64,000 nt of DNA, taken from the NCBI RefSeq assembly GCF_001632745.1, contig NZ_LQRT01000024.1, forward strand, positions 594,261 to 658,260, given 5' to 3'. Numbering within the stretch: position 1 is the first letter of the stretch; the number at the start of each line of letters is the position of its first letter. The notes under the pieces are model-generated. The model saw only the letters and a list, made by a program, of their open reading frames with translations, was not told the DNA's origin and searched no databases. A program made the position numbers and the translations under genes. Positions 16,438-25,103 of the stretch are shown one piece after another. Source of the stretch: Aquimarina aggregata. Lineage in GTDB: Bacteria > Bacteroidota > Bacteroidia > Flavobacteriales > Flavobacteriaceae.

Positions 16438-17039
16438 TGATTATGATCGTATTTTCTATGTTTAGACCAGCTATAATCTGCATTAAGTGTGTATAATGTG
16501 ATATCACTATATTCTTTGGCAGTAGTATATTCTTTAAATTCAAGATAGTTAGGTTTGATTATATATCCACCCCAATATTCTGGTCTTGGAATATCCTGAT
16601 TTGTAAACAAATTTTGGTAATATCTAAAACGAGTATCCAGTATTTCTCGGGATAAAATTATATCACTTTGATACGATGCCCATGTAGCTATTTTACTTCC
16701 TTGGGGTCTAGAGTCAAAATACCCATCTGATAAATTGGAAGCAATTTTATGTGCTTTACCCAAAATAAGTACATTACGTTTTGCATTAGACCAGTTAAAA
16801 TGAAGAGAAACATTATGGTTTGCGGCTATAGCTTTTCCTTTTTCACTATTATAATTTGTAAAGAATACAAAACCTTCCCATGTAAATCGTTTTAATAAAA
16901 CAACCCTACTTTTTGGATAACCATCTAATCCTATTGTAGATAATAGCATGATATTAGTTTCGTCTTCGGGATAAGCTTTATCTACTTCGTGAAACCATTT
17001 TTGAAAATGCGCTATTGGATTATGATCATTCAATGTCAT
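16434..17039 (-). CDS. pdxH: Pyridoxamine/pyridoxine 5'-phosphate oxidase family protein
   Basis: The protein resembles PdxH, an FMN enzyme that makes pyridoxal 5'-phosphate. Seen are NPIAHFQKWFHEVDKAYPED, the FMN-binding SRVVLLKRF and GFVFFTNYNSEKGKAI, RPQGSKIATWASYQS, and PRPEYWGGYIIKP. At 201 residues it is slightly short, and the C-terminus (YSWSKHRKYDHNH) replaces the usual RLxP ending. Its ATG overlaps the ccoI stop as TAATG, so it is translated with ccoI from the same CRP/FNR-type promoter. PdxH uses oxygen, so coupling to a low-oxygen gene is odd. A related PNPOx-fold oxidoreductase is the main alternative. Confidence 0.8.
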   Translation of the reverse strand: MTLNDHNPIAHFQKWFHEVDKAYPEDETNIMLLSTIGLDGYPKSRVVLLKRFTWEGFVFFTNYNSEKGKAIAANHNVSLHFNWSNAKRNVLILGKAHKIASNLSDGYFDSRPQGSKIATWASYQSDIILSREILDTRFRYYQNLFTNQDIPRPEYWGGYIIKPNYLEFKEYTTAKEYSDITLYTLNADYSWSKHRKYDHNH

Positions 17040-19426
17040 TATGTCGACTTAGATATTTTTTTACATGAAATATTTGTGAGTAGTGTAACATATAATACTA
17101 CAGAAATAGAACTTAACGGCATTAATATAGCTGCAATTATTGGAGATAATTGCCCTGTAACAGCAAAAAATAGTCCGATTATGTTATAGATAAAAGATAA
17201 CACAAAACTTGACTTTATAATTCGAATTCCATTTTTTGAGACGGTTAAATACGTAGAGATTTGATCAAATTTAGAGGCATCTAAAATGGCATCGCAAGCG
17301 GGCGAAAATACATTTACATTTTCAGAAATGGCAATACCCACATTACTTTGTTTAAGAGCTCCTGCATCGTTAAGTCCATCACCAACCATAACAACTTTTT
17401 GGTTTTTTTGCTGCAGGGATTTTATGTAGTTAAGTTTGTTATTAGGTTTTTGGTTAAAAAGCAAGGTAGTTTCTTCTGGAAGAAACTTTGTGAGATACTC
17501 TTTTTCACCATCATTATCACCTGATAAAATTGTTAATTCATAATCTTTGGATAAAGCTTCAAATATAGACTGTACACCATTTCTATATTGATTATGAAAA
17601 CTATAATGCCCTTTATACGTATTGTTTGCACTAATATGTACACTCGTATTCAATTTTTCTGTAATTGTAGTACCCCCAACAAAATCCGACGATCCTATTT
17701 TTATATGGTCTTGATCCAATGTTCCTGAAATACCTTTTCCTAAATACTCTTGATAATCATCTAAGGTCATGATATCATATTGATCAAGTATGGCATATAG
17801 TTTTCGGCTTAAAGGATGGTTAGAGGCTCTTAAGGTATTTTTAAGCAAAGATTCTTCTTCAGGAGTCAGTGGCATACCGTGATATTGAATAGCTCCTGAT
17901 GTAGCGGTAGTTATGGTACCGGTCTTATCAAAAATAATACTATCGATTTGTGCTAATTGCTCAATAACGTCCGTGTTTTTGAGATAGAATTTATGTTTTC
18001 CAAAAATGCGTAGGATATTACCTAAAGCAAAAGGTCTTGCCAACGCCAATGCACAAGGACAAGCAATAATTAATACAGCTGTAAATACATGTATTGCTTT
18101 TGTAGCATCAACAATAATCCAAAATGTAGTTGCCAATATTGCAATAGATAAAATGACTATTGTAAAATATTTACTTATGGTATCTGTAAGATTTGTAAAG
18201 GAAACTGATGCCTTACTTGTAAAGATATCGTTACTCCATAATTGCGTTAGATAACTTTGTTCTACAGATTTTATCGCTTCAATCTCTATTGCTGCGTTCA
18301 TTTGCTTTCCTCCGGCAAAAAGTTTATCACCAGATTGCTTAACCACAGGTTCTCTTTCGCCTGTTACAAAACTATAATCGATTTGTGCATCACCCTTTAT
18401 TAAAATGCAATCTACAGGTATGAGTTCTCTATTTCGGATTAATAACCGATCACCTTTCTTAATATCATATACCTGAATACTCTTTTCTTTTTTGTTGTCT
18501 TTACTTATTCTAGTGACGGCAATTGGAAAATAGGATTTATAATCTCTTTCGAAGGATAAAAATGAATACGTTCTTTGTTGAAAAAATTTACCTAACAATA
18601 AAAAGAAAACAAGTCCGGTAAGACTGTCAAAAAAACCAGTACCCCAATCAAAAATAATTTCGATAGTACTTCGCATAAAAAGAGCTAGAATACCTAATGC
18701 AATTGGAATATCGATATTTAGTATTCTGGAGCGTAAACCTTTGTAAGCCGAAATAAAATATTCTTGAGCTGCATAAAATACGACAGGAATTGAGAAGGCA
18801 AACATCAACCAACGAAAAGTATGTTTGTAACGCTCTAACCAAAATTCAGAAACTTCAAAATACTCAGGAAACGATAGAAACATTACGTTTCCAAAGGCAA
18901 ATCCTGCAATACCTAATTTATAAATCAAACTACGATTTATTTGTTGTGCACCAGTCGAATAATCTTCTAAACTAATATAGGGTTCATAACCGATAGTGCT
19001 TAATAAAGAAACAACCTCTTTAAGTGAAATGCTTTTATTATTAAAAGTGATGCGTACTGTTTTTTTTGGAAAGTTAACTTGAGATACAGATATTTCAGGC
19101 TGAAGTTTATGCAGGTTTTCTAAAATCCAAATACACGAGCTACAATGTATATGAGGGATGTACAAAGTGATTATTTGAGTATTGTCATCGTCAAACTCAA
19201 TTAGTTTTTCAGCAATAGCAGGAGTATCGAGATAATCGTATTTTCCCTCAATTTCTTTAGGAATGGCTCCAGGAGCTGATTGTAAATCATAATAACAGGA
19301 TAAATCATGATTTGAAAAAATATCATATACAGTCTTACACCCATTACAACAGAATGTTTTTTGATCATAGTTAATACTGTTTTTATCGCAATCATTTCCA
19401 CAATGGAAACATGTGGATTCTACCAT
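17039..19426 (-). CDS. ccoI: Copper-translocating P1B-type ATPase CcoI/FixI
   Basis: CcoI is the copper-exporting ATPase that supplies the cbb3 oxidase. The 795 residues include an N-terminal Cys-rich module (CFHCGNDCDKNS, CCNGCKTVYD) typical of CcoI, a heavy-metal domain with HCSSCIWILE, eight membrane helices, the transport motif CPC (Cys456-Pro-Cys458), the phosphorylated Asp in DKTGTIT, HP in SNHPLSRKL, and the hinge GDGLNDAGALK. The gene is separate from the cco operon but has its own CRP/FNR-type promoter with the same geometry. It is followed by pdxH through a TAATG overlap. Confidence 0.95.
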   Translation of the reverse strand: MVESTCFHCGNDCDKNSINYDQKTFCCNGCKTVYDIFSNHDLSCYYDLQSAPGAIPKEIEGKYDYLDTPAIAEKLIEFDDDNTQIITLYIPHIHCSSCIWILENLHKLQPEISVSQVNFPKKTVRITFNNKSISLKEVVSLLSTIGYEPYISLEDYSTGAQQINRSLIYKLGIAGFAFGNVMFLSFPEYFEVSEFWLERYKHTFRWLMFAFSIPVVFYAAQEYFISAYKGLRSRILNIDIPIALGILALFMRSTIEIIFDWGTGFFDSLTGLVFFLLLGKFFQQRTYSFLSFERDYKSYFPIAVTRISKDNKKEKSIQVYDIKKGDRLLIRNRELIPVDCILIKGDAQIDYSFVTGEREPVVKQSGDKLFAGGKQMNAAIEIEAIKSVEQSYLTQLWSNDIFTSKASVSFTNLTDTISKYFTIVILSIAILATTFWIIVDATKAIHVFTAVLIIACPCALALARPFALGNILRIFGKHKFYLKNTDVIEQLAQIDSIIFDKTGTITTATSGAIQYHGMPLTPEEESLLKNTLRASNHPLSRKLYAILDQYDIMTLDDYQEYLGKGISGTLDQDHIKIGSSDFVGGTTITEKLNTSVHISANNTYKGHYSFHNQYRNGVQSIFEALSKDYELTILSGDNDGEKEYLTKFLPEETTLLFNQKPNNKLNYIKSLQQKNQKVVMVGDGLNDAGALKQSNVGIAISENVNVFSPACDAILDASKFDQISTYLTVSKNGIRIIKSSFVLSFIYNIIGLFFAVTGQLSPIIAAILMPLSSISVVLYVTLLTNISCKKISKST

Positions 19427-19446
19427 AATCGTCTCATTAATTTTTG

Positions 19447-19489
19447 CAAAGTTGTTAAAACACTTTTGGATATAATATGATTAATATCA
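19447..19489 (-). promoter_or_regulatory. CRP/FNR-type promoter of ccoI
   Basis: On the minus strand TGATATTAATCA (19478-19489) is followed after 23 bases by CAACTTTG (19447-19454), one mismatch from the -7 consensus. The ATG of ccoI is 20 bases further. It lies back to back with the operator of the usp cluster, 12 bases away. Confidence 0.75.
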
Positions 19490-19501
19490 TACTTTCTTGA
19501 C

Positions 19502-19544
19502 TGATAAAAATCATAGTTTCTGCATTTGTGTTTATCTAGTTTTA
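19502..19544 (+). promoter_or_regulatory. CRP/FNR-type promoter of the usp cluster
   Basis: TGATAAAAATCA (19502-19513), 23 bases, then TAGTTTTA (19537-19544). The usp ATG is at 19567. The pair with the ccoI operator gives one divergent control region with a dedicated operator for each direction. Confidence 0.75.
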
Positions 19545-19566
19545 TGATATTCTAAAACAGATAAGA

Positions 19567-20412
19567 ATGAGAAAAATAGTTATTCCTACAGATTTTTCAG
19601 AAAATGCTATGAATGCTTTACAGTATGCTGTAGCGCTGTTTAAATATGAGCGTTGCGACTTTTTTATACTACATGCGTATGCAGATGAGGTATATGATCA
19701 TAATAGATTAGTTTCTCCAGATGTTTTTGAAGAAGTAAAGGAAAGCGTTGGTCAAAATTCTGATAAAGAACTTGCTAAGGTTCTTACAAGGTTACATCAA
19801 ATCTCACCTAATCCCAAGCATAACTACCAGACGATGTCGGTTTTTGGGACTTTAATAGATGAGGTTAATAGTATTGTAGAGCATGAAAATATAGATATCC
19901 TAATCATGGGAACCAGAGGAAAAACAAATGATCGAAATTTGACCTTTGGCAGTAACACATTACAAGTGCTTAAATATGTAAAATGCCCAGTATTAGGAAT
20001 ACCTGATAGTTGTATATATACGCAACCAAAAAATGTGCTATTACCTACAGATTATCAACTGCCTTTTAAGAGAAGAGAACTAAAGTTATTGAATACATTC
20101 ACCAAGAGCTTTAGGTCTAAAATTCACTTTTTATATGTTTCGAATTTTGATAAACTCTCTTTACGCCAAGAAGAGAACAAAGCTTTTCTTTTGGCTTCAC
20201 TTTCAGAAATTGAACATGATGCCTATAGAATACTAGCAAAAGATATTACAACTGCTATCAATCAATTTGTAAAAGAAAATCGAATTGATTTTTTAGTAAT
20301 GATAAATTCGAGAAGATCATATCTAGAAAGTCTGCTATACCAATCAACAATAGATAAAATAGGATTACATATTAAAATCCCTTTTTTGGTGCTTCAAAAT
20401 ATAGAACGATAA
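19567..20412 (+). CDS. Universal stress protein, tandem UspA domains (cluster copy 1)
   Basis: This 281-residue protein opens with RKIVIPTDFSENAMNAL and has the first-domain nucleotide loop MGTRGKTNDRNLTFGSNT, where the middle glycines are partly replaced, so ATP binding is less sure than in the neighbours. The second domain starts near 157 (NVLLPTDYQLPFKRREL) and ends IKIPFLVLQN. It is first in a run of six usp genes and lies divergent from ccoI. It is driven by a CRP/FNR-type promoter. Confidence 0.9.
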   Translation: MRKIVIPTDFSENAMNALQYAVALFKYERCDFFILHAYADEVYDHNRLVSPDVFEEVKESVGQNSDKELAKVLTRLHQISPNPKHNYQTMSVFGTLIDEVNSIVEHENIDILIMGTRGKTNDRNLTFGSNTLQVLKYVKCPVLGIPDSCIYTQPKNVLLPTDYQLPFKRRELKLLNTFTKSFRSKIHFLYVSNFDKLSLRQEENKAFLLASLSEIEHDAYRILAKDITTAINQFVKENRIDFLVMINSRRSYLESLLYQSTIDKIGLHIKIPFLVLQNIER

Positions 20413-20440
20413 AAAATAATCATGAAATAAATCTAATAAG

Positions 20441-21292
20441 ATGAAACGTATTTTATTACCCACAGATTTTTCAGAAAATGCATTTAATGCCATTCGATAT
20501 GCGATGCAATTGTTTAGAGATGATGATACTACTTTTTATCTGTTAAACACATTTACTCCCGTTTCGTATAATGTGGGATACTTGGTTGAAACCCCAGTAC
20601 CCTATGATTTTGAGAATATTGCCTTGATGAATTCTAAAAAACAAATAGAAGAAACTGAAAAAAGAATTAAAAAGGAATTCAAAAACCCTAGACATAATTT
20701 CATTCAATTATCAGCTCTTAATACTTTGGTCGGAGAAATTAAAGAAGTAGTAGATAAATACATGATCGACTGCATCATAATGGGAACAAAAGGGGCAACA
20801 GGAGCAAAAGAAATATTTATAGGAACACATACAATGTACACTATAAAAAATGCTAAATGTCCTGTTATAGCGGTTCCTGATGGCTTTGAATACGAAAAAC
20901 CTAAAGATGTTTTATTTGCTACAGATTATAAAGTTAAACAGGACAATGCTTTTTTACCTTTTTTAAAAGAAATCTGTGATCGACACCTATGTAGAATGAA
21001 TATATTAAATGCATATTACGGAGTTGCATTAGAAGAACATCAACAAGAAACCAAACAGTTTTTAGATGAGTACTTTAAAAGCAATGCGCATGTATTTCAT
21101 TTGGCAGAAGGTGTTGATGTGTTAGAAGCAATAGAAGACTTTCAGGTAAAGTATAAAATCAATTTACTGGTCATGATTCATAACAAACATTCCTTTTTTG
21201 AAAACTTACTTTTTAAACCAGTTATTCACCAAATAGCATATCATACTAATGTGCCATTTTTAGTGATTCCTTCAAAAAAAAGGATGGAATAA
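20441..21292 (+). CDS. Universal stress protein, tandem UspA domains (cluster copy 2)
   Basis: This 283-residue Usp has KRILLPTDFSENAFNAI at the start and a clear ATP loop MGTKGATGAKEIFIGTHT at about 129-146, with Thr replacing the usual Ser. The second domain (VLFATDYKVKQDNAFL onward) has no glycine loop and ends TNVPFLVIPS. It lies 28 bases after copy 1 without its own operator, so copies 1 to 3 are likely one transcript. Confidence 0.9.
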   Translation: MKRILLPTDFSENAFNAIRYAMQLFRDDDTTFYLLNTFTPVSYNVGYLVETPVPYDFENIALMNSKKQIEETEKRIKKEFKNPRHNFIQLSALNTLVGEIKEVVDKYMIDCIIMGTKGATGAKEIFIGTHTMYTIKNAKCPVIAVPDGFEYEKPKDVLFATDYKVKQDNAFLPFLKEICDRHLCRMNILNAYYGVALEEHQQETKQFLDEYFKSNAHVFHLAEGVDVLEAIEDFQVKYKINLLVMIHNKHSFFENLLFKPVIHQIAYHTNVPFLVIPSKKRME

Positions 21293-21315
21293 TCGATGAT
21301 TAAAACTAAGAGCTC

Positions 21316-22164
21316 ATGAAAAGGATATTAATTCCTACTGATTTTTCTGATAATTCGTGGAATACAGTGTTGTATGCTATGCAATTGTATAAAGGCACTA
21401 CTTGTACGTTTTACGTATTACATGCTTATGACCTTAGTTCTGTACAATTAGCAACAACAATAAGTTCGCAAAGGATAGGATATTTATATGATTCTGTTAG
21501 AGTACAATCTCAAGAAGGACTAAAAACAGTCCTTGAAGATATTAAAAATTCTAGGACGGATGCAGCACATAGTTTTGTTACTATTTCTAAACCAGGTTCT
21601 TTGGCACATGCGATTCAAGAAGTAATTACTAAAGATTACTTTGATATGATCGTAATAGGTACAAAAGGTGCTACAGGAGCTAAAGAGATTTTTCTAGGAA
21701 GCAATACTCATAATGTTATCAAGAACGTTAATAATTGTCCGATTTTGGTAATTCCTGAAATGTATACTTTTAAAGGGATTTCTGAAATAGGTTTTGCAAC
21801 AGATTTTAAAAGAATATATCATAGATCAGAAATAGCTCCTATACTACACTTATCAAAATCATATGATGCTACTATAAGAATGATACATATATATGACCAA
21901 CCAGAATTAGGTAGTATTCAAAGTTATAATTCAAGTTCACTAGAGCATTTTTTTAAGAGTGTGAAATATGATTTTCATGTTATTCCGGATTTCTCTACAC
22001 TTGAGAATGCGGTTGATTTGTTTATAAGTGATTTAAAAATTGATATACTTGTGATGATCAATTATGAACATAGTTTTATAAAACGATTATTAAGAGAAGA
22101 GGTTATAAAGAAAATAACTTTTCATACTACAATTCCCTTTTTGATTATTCCTGCCGATACATGA
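21316..22164 (+). CDS. Universal stress protein, tandem UspA domains (cluster copy 3)
   Basis: This 282-residue Usp starts KRILIPTDFSDNSWNTV and has a complete ATP-binding loop GTKGATGAKEIFLGSNT. The second half (IGFATDFKRIYHRSEI) is degenerate and ends TTIPFLIIPA. Its stop codon TGA forms the first three bases of the operator of the next gene, so transcription of copy 3 runs through the copy 4 promoter. Confidence 0.9.
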   Translation: MKRILIPTDFSDNSWNTVLYAMQLYKGTTCTFYVLHAYDLSSVQLATTISSQRIGYLYDSVRVQSQEGLKTVLEDIKNSRTDAAHSFVTISKPGSLAHAIQEVITKDYFDMIVIGTKGATGAKEIFLGSNTHNVIKNVNNCPILVIPEMYTFKGISEIGFATDFKRIYHRSEIAPILHLSKSYDATIRMIHIYDQPELGSIQSYNSSSLEHFFKSVKYDFHVIPDFSTLENAVDLFISDLKIDILVMINYEHSFIKRLLREEVIKKITFHTTIPFLIIPADT

Positions 22165-22204
22165 TAATTATCATAGCATTTTAAACGATTTGCTCATAGT
22201 TTTA
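22162..22204 (+). promoter_or_regulatory. CRP/FNR-type promoter of usp copy 4
   Basis: TGATAATTATCA (22162-22173), a perfect palindrome, then 23 bases and TAGTTTTA (22197-22204). The operator overlaps the stop codon of usp copy 3. ATG follows at 22230. Confidence 0.78.
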
Positions 22205-22229
22205 TAATTCAATATTTAAAACTAAGACT

Positions 22230-22706
22230 ATGAAAAAGATACTAGTACCTACCGATTTTTCGGATAATGCTTATAATGCATTATACTATGCAACGCGCTT
22301 ATTTAAAAATGAACCGTGCCTGTTTTATATTTTGAATACTTTAGATACCGACAAAAGTACTTTACTGGGTAAACAAGGTGAACAGTTAGTAAACGAATCA
22401 AAAGAAAAATTGATAGAAGTATTTCATTCAATTACGAGAGATACCGAGGATTATAAACATTCTTTTGATATTATTTCTACCTCTCAAAAACTAATAACTA
22501 CAATAGAAAGTATCGTTGCAGAAAAGCAAATCAATCTAATTGTAATGGGAACCAAAGGAGCTACCGGTGCAAAGGGCTTTTTTATCGGAAGCAATACATC
22601 AAACATAATTCAAAAGATTAAATGTTGTCCAGTTCTTGCTGTACCCGAAACTTTTAATTTTGAAAGTACAGAAGCCTTTTTTTCTACAAAAAATATGGTG
22701 GTTTAA
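22230..22706 (+). CDS. Universal stress protein, single-domain short form (cluster copy 4)
   Basis: At 158 residues this is about half the length of its neighbours: one complete UspA domain with KKILVPTDFSDNAYNAL and the ATP loop GTKGATGAKGFFIGSNT, then only 15 residues. It closely resembles the first half of copy 5 (both have a RDTED segment and a KLI helix), so it looks like a tandem duplicate that lost its second domain by deletion. It could still work as a classical single-domain Usp dimer. It has its own CRP/FNR-type promoter, which argues that it is a functional gene. Confidence 0.85.
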   Translation: MKKILVPTDFSDNAYNALYYATRLFKNEPCLFYILNTLDTDKSTLLGKQGEQLVNESKEKLIEVFHSITRDTEDYKHSFDIISTSQKLITTIESIVAEKQINLIVMGTKGATGAKGFFIGSNTSNIIQKIKCCPVLAVPETFNFESTEAFFSTKNMVV

Positions 22707-22736
22707 AACTGTTTAAAACGCTCTAATTAATTTAAA

Positions 22737-22779
22737 TGAGAATCGTCATAAGGTTCTTGATAGCTAGTAATTAGCTTCT
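22737..22779 (+). promoter_or_regulatory. Degenerate CRP/FNR-type promoter of usp copy 5
   Basis: TGAGAATCGTCA (22737-22748) has one mismatch in each half site. TAGCTTCT (22772-22779) lies at the expected 23-base spacing. It is the weakest of the series and is accepted mainly because of the spacing and the usp context. Confidence 0.45.
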
Positions 22780-22808
22780 TTCCATATAGGATATAAAATA
22801 AGTAAATA

Positions 22809-23657
22809 ATGAAACGAATATTAGTACCTACCGATTTTTCAAATAATGCATATAGTGCACTTTTTTATGCTACTCAATTATTTCAAGATGAAGCTTGTCA
22901 TTTTTTTATTCTAAACACTTTTGATGTTGAAACTCCTGTTTTAACAAGTAGACTAGATAAAACCAAGGGAGAGTTATTATACAAGCGACTTAGTAAAGAA
23001 TCTAATGAGAAACTAATTGCTGTAAAACATGCAATTGTGAGAGATACAGAGGACTTTAATCATCATTTTGAGACTATATCTGTATCAAAAAAATTAACAG
23101 AAACTGTAAATAAAACAATCAAAAATAAAGATATTGATCTTGTGGTTATGGGTACCAAAGGAGCTAGCGGGTTAAAAGAAGTTTTTATAGGAAGTAATAC
23201 AGTTAAAGTGATTCAAAAAATTAAAGACTGTCCTGTGTTAATGATTCCGGTAAATTTTGATTTTCAAAAACCTACAGATATAGCCTTTGCAACAGGTTTT
23301 AAAACAATCGATAATAAAGCACTGCAACCACTATTAGAAATAACCAAATTGTTTGACGCTACAATTAGGGTCATACATATTCATGAAAATGAAAAATTAA
23401 ACCAAGAGCAAGAAGAAAATTTTAAGATTTTGAAAGGATATCTCAACAATCATAAATATAGCATGCATTGGGTATCCAACTTCACAAAAAAATCCGAAAT
23501 CATAAATGAATTTATTGATAAAATGAATGTTAATATGTTAGTGATGTTAAAGCACAGACATGGTTTAATAGAAAGTGTTACCCGTGAAGCAGTAGTTAAA
23601 AAAATAGGCTTTAAAGCTACGATTCCATTTTTAGTAATTCCTGCGGTAATGAGCTGA
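22809..23657 (+). CDS. Universal stress protein, tandem UspA domains (cluster copy 5)
   Basis: This 282-residue protein begins KRILVPTDFSNNAYSAL and carries the ATP loop GTKGASGLKEVFIGSNT. The second domain (IAFATGFKTIDNKAL) has lost the usual Asp (TGF for TDY) and ends ATIPFLVIPA. It is the full-length sister of copy 4. Its TGA stop lies inside the operator of copy 6. Confidence 0.9.
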   Translation: MKRILVPTDFSNNAYSALFYATQLFQDEACHFFILNTFDVETPVLTSRLDKTKGELLYKRLSKESNEKLIAVKHAIVRDTEDFNHHFETISVSKKLTETVNKTIKNKDIDLVVMGTKGASGLKEVFIGSNTVKVIQKIKDCPVLMIPVNFDFQKPTDIAFATGFKTIDNKALQPLLEITKLFDATIRVIHIHENEKLNQEQEENFKILKGYLNNHKYSMHWVSNFTKKSEIINEFIDKMNVNMLVMLKHRHGLIESVTREAVVKKIGFKATIPFLVIPAVMS

Positions 23658-23697
23658 TAATTATCATAGTTTTCTCTAGCGGATACATTTATTTTTA
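23655..23697 (+). promoter_or_regulatory. CRP/FNR-type promoter of usp copy 6
   Basis: TGATAATTATCA (23655-23666) is identical to the copy 4 operator and also overlaps the preceding stop codon. After 23 bases comes TATTTTTA (23690-23697). ATG is at 23725. Confidence 0.78.
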
Positions 23698-23724
23698 TAT
23701 AAATCAATTTAAAAAACCATACAG

Positions 23725-24576
23725 ATGAGAAAGAAAATTTTATTACCTACAGATTTTTCCAGAAATGCTTGGAATGCTATTACATATGCAATAGAACTTT
23801 ATAAAAATGAAGATTGTGATTTTTATGTTTTAAATACCTTTAGTGTTACCGGATATGGTTTAGAAAGTATGATGGTGCCAGAACCAGGTGAAAAATTATA
23901 TGAAGAGGCAAAAGAAAAATCAGAAAAAGGATTAGGCAAAATTCTAGAAAGACTAACATTTAGAGATGATAATCCAAATCATAAATTTTATATGGTTTCT
24001 CAATTTAGCTTATTACTAGACGCTATCTTGGATTTGGTCGAAAAAAGAGATATCGAGATGGTTATCATGGGGACCAAAGGTAATACAGATGCAGCAACCA
24101 TAGTATATGGTAGCAATACTGTTCTTATCATGGAAAAAGTAAGAAACTGTCCTGTAATGGCAATACCTCAAGATACATTATATCAGGAACCTAAAGAAAT
24201 TGTATTTCCCACAGATTATAAAACAAGTTTTAAAAGAAGAGAGTTACAGCATGTTATAGAAATAGCAAAAATTAGCAATGCAGCAATACGGGTATTATAT
24301 GTTTCAGATGGAGAACCATTGACCCAAGAACAAGAAAATAACAAGAAATTGTTAGAAGAAAACTTTGATACCATACAACACACTTTTCATGTACTACATA
24401 ATGTTGATGTAAAAGGAGGATTAAGTGCTTTTGTAGAGAGTAGAGAGAGTGATATGATCACTTTTGTAAACAGAAAGCATAGTTTTTTTGGAAGTATATT
24501 TTCAAAACCGATGGTTAAGAATTTAGGATACCACTCTAAAGTTCCCGTTTTAGCATTACATGATATCAAAAACTAA
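23725..24576 (+). CDS. Universal stress protein, tandem UspA domains (cluster copy 6)
   Basis: This 283-residue Usp starts RKKILLPTDFSRNAWNAI. Its loop MGTKGNTDAATIVYGSNT keeps the outer glycines but not the central Gly, so nucleotide binding may be altered. The second domain is better kept than in the sister copies (IVFPTDYKTSFKRREL, also seen in copy 1). It is followed after 11 bases by a small conserved gene, suggesting an operon. Confidence 0.9.
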   Translation: MRKKILLPTDFSRNAWNAITYAIELYKNEDCDFYVLNTFSVTGYGLESMMVPEPGEKLYEEAKEKSEKGLGKILERLTFRDDNPNHKFYMVSQFSLLLDAILDLVEKRDIEMVIMGTKGNTDAATIVYGSNTVLIMEKVRNCPVMAIPQDTLYQEPKEIVFPTDYKTSFKRRELQHVIEIAKISNAAIRVLYVSDGEPLTQEQENNKKLLEENFDTIQHTFHVLHNVDVKGGLSAFVESRESDMITFVNRKHSFFGSIFSKPMVKNLGYHSKVPVLALHDIKN

Positions 24577-24587
24577 AATATAAAAAG

Positions 24588-25007
24588 ATGAAGAATATAG
24601 GAATTTGGATAGATAAAGAAAAAGCTCATGTTATCAAAGTAACCGATAACCAAGAAGAAATGATAACAATACTGTCAGAGATTGATACTTTCAAAATTTC
24701 TGGAGGATCCGGAACTCGTTTTAAAGGCGGTCCACAAGATGTTGTTCATGATAGTAAGTATTTAGAAAGAGAGAAAAAACAACATAAAGAGTACTTTAAA
24801 AAAATAGCACAGCTACTAAAAGAAGCAGATAAAGTTGTGATTTTTGGACCTGCAGAAACAGGGCAAAAATTTAATAAAGAACTTAAAGAACACTATGCAG
24901 ATATTAGTAAAAAAGTAAAAGATGTACTTAGGGCAGATAGTATGACTGATAACCAAACAAAAGCCCTTATACGAGAGTATTTTAATACAAATAATACGTT
25001 TGCCTGA
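24588..25007 (+). CDS. Conserved protein with eRF1/Pelota-like C-terminal pattern
   Basis: This 139-residue cytoplasmic protein has an N-terminal strand pair NIGIWIDKEKAHVIKV, a GGSGTRFKGGPQDVVHD turn and a C-terminal Rossmann-like part with VVIFGPAETGQKFNKELKEHY. This is similar in layout to the bacterial eRF1-like/host-attachment family, in which the strand ends in a GP.E turn. Such proteins often sit beside Usp genes. No ribosome-recognition motif (GGQ) is present. It is probably cotranscribed with usp copy 6. Function is unknown. Confidence 0.6.
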   Translation: MKNIGIWIDKEKAHVIKVTDNQEEMITILSEIDTFKISGGSGTRFKGGPQDVVHDSKYLEREKKQHKEYFKKIAQLLKEADKVVIFGPAETGQKFNKELKEHYADISKKVKDVLRADSMTDNQTKALIREYFNTNNTFA

Positions 25008-25103
25008 TCTAGTTGTCAAAAGGATCTTAGTTTGGTAATCTCACTAGTATCGCATTTTGAATGTTAATTCACATAATTTTTCTTCAGTTTAAAACTAATA
25101 CTA

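Noticed and set aside
25005..25018. TGATCTAGTTGTCA as a CRP/FNR operator for the gene at 25104
   Set aside because: The half sites are six bases apart instead of four and no -7 box lies at the 23-base spacing.
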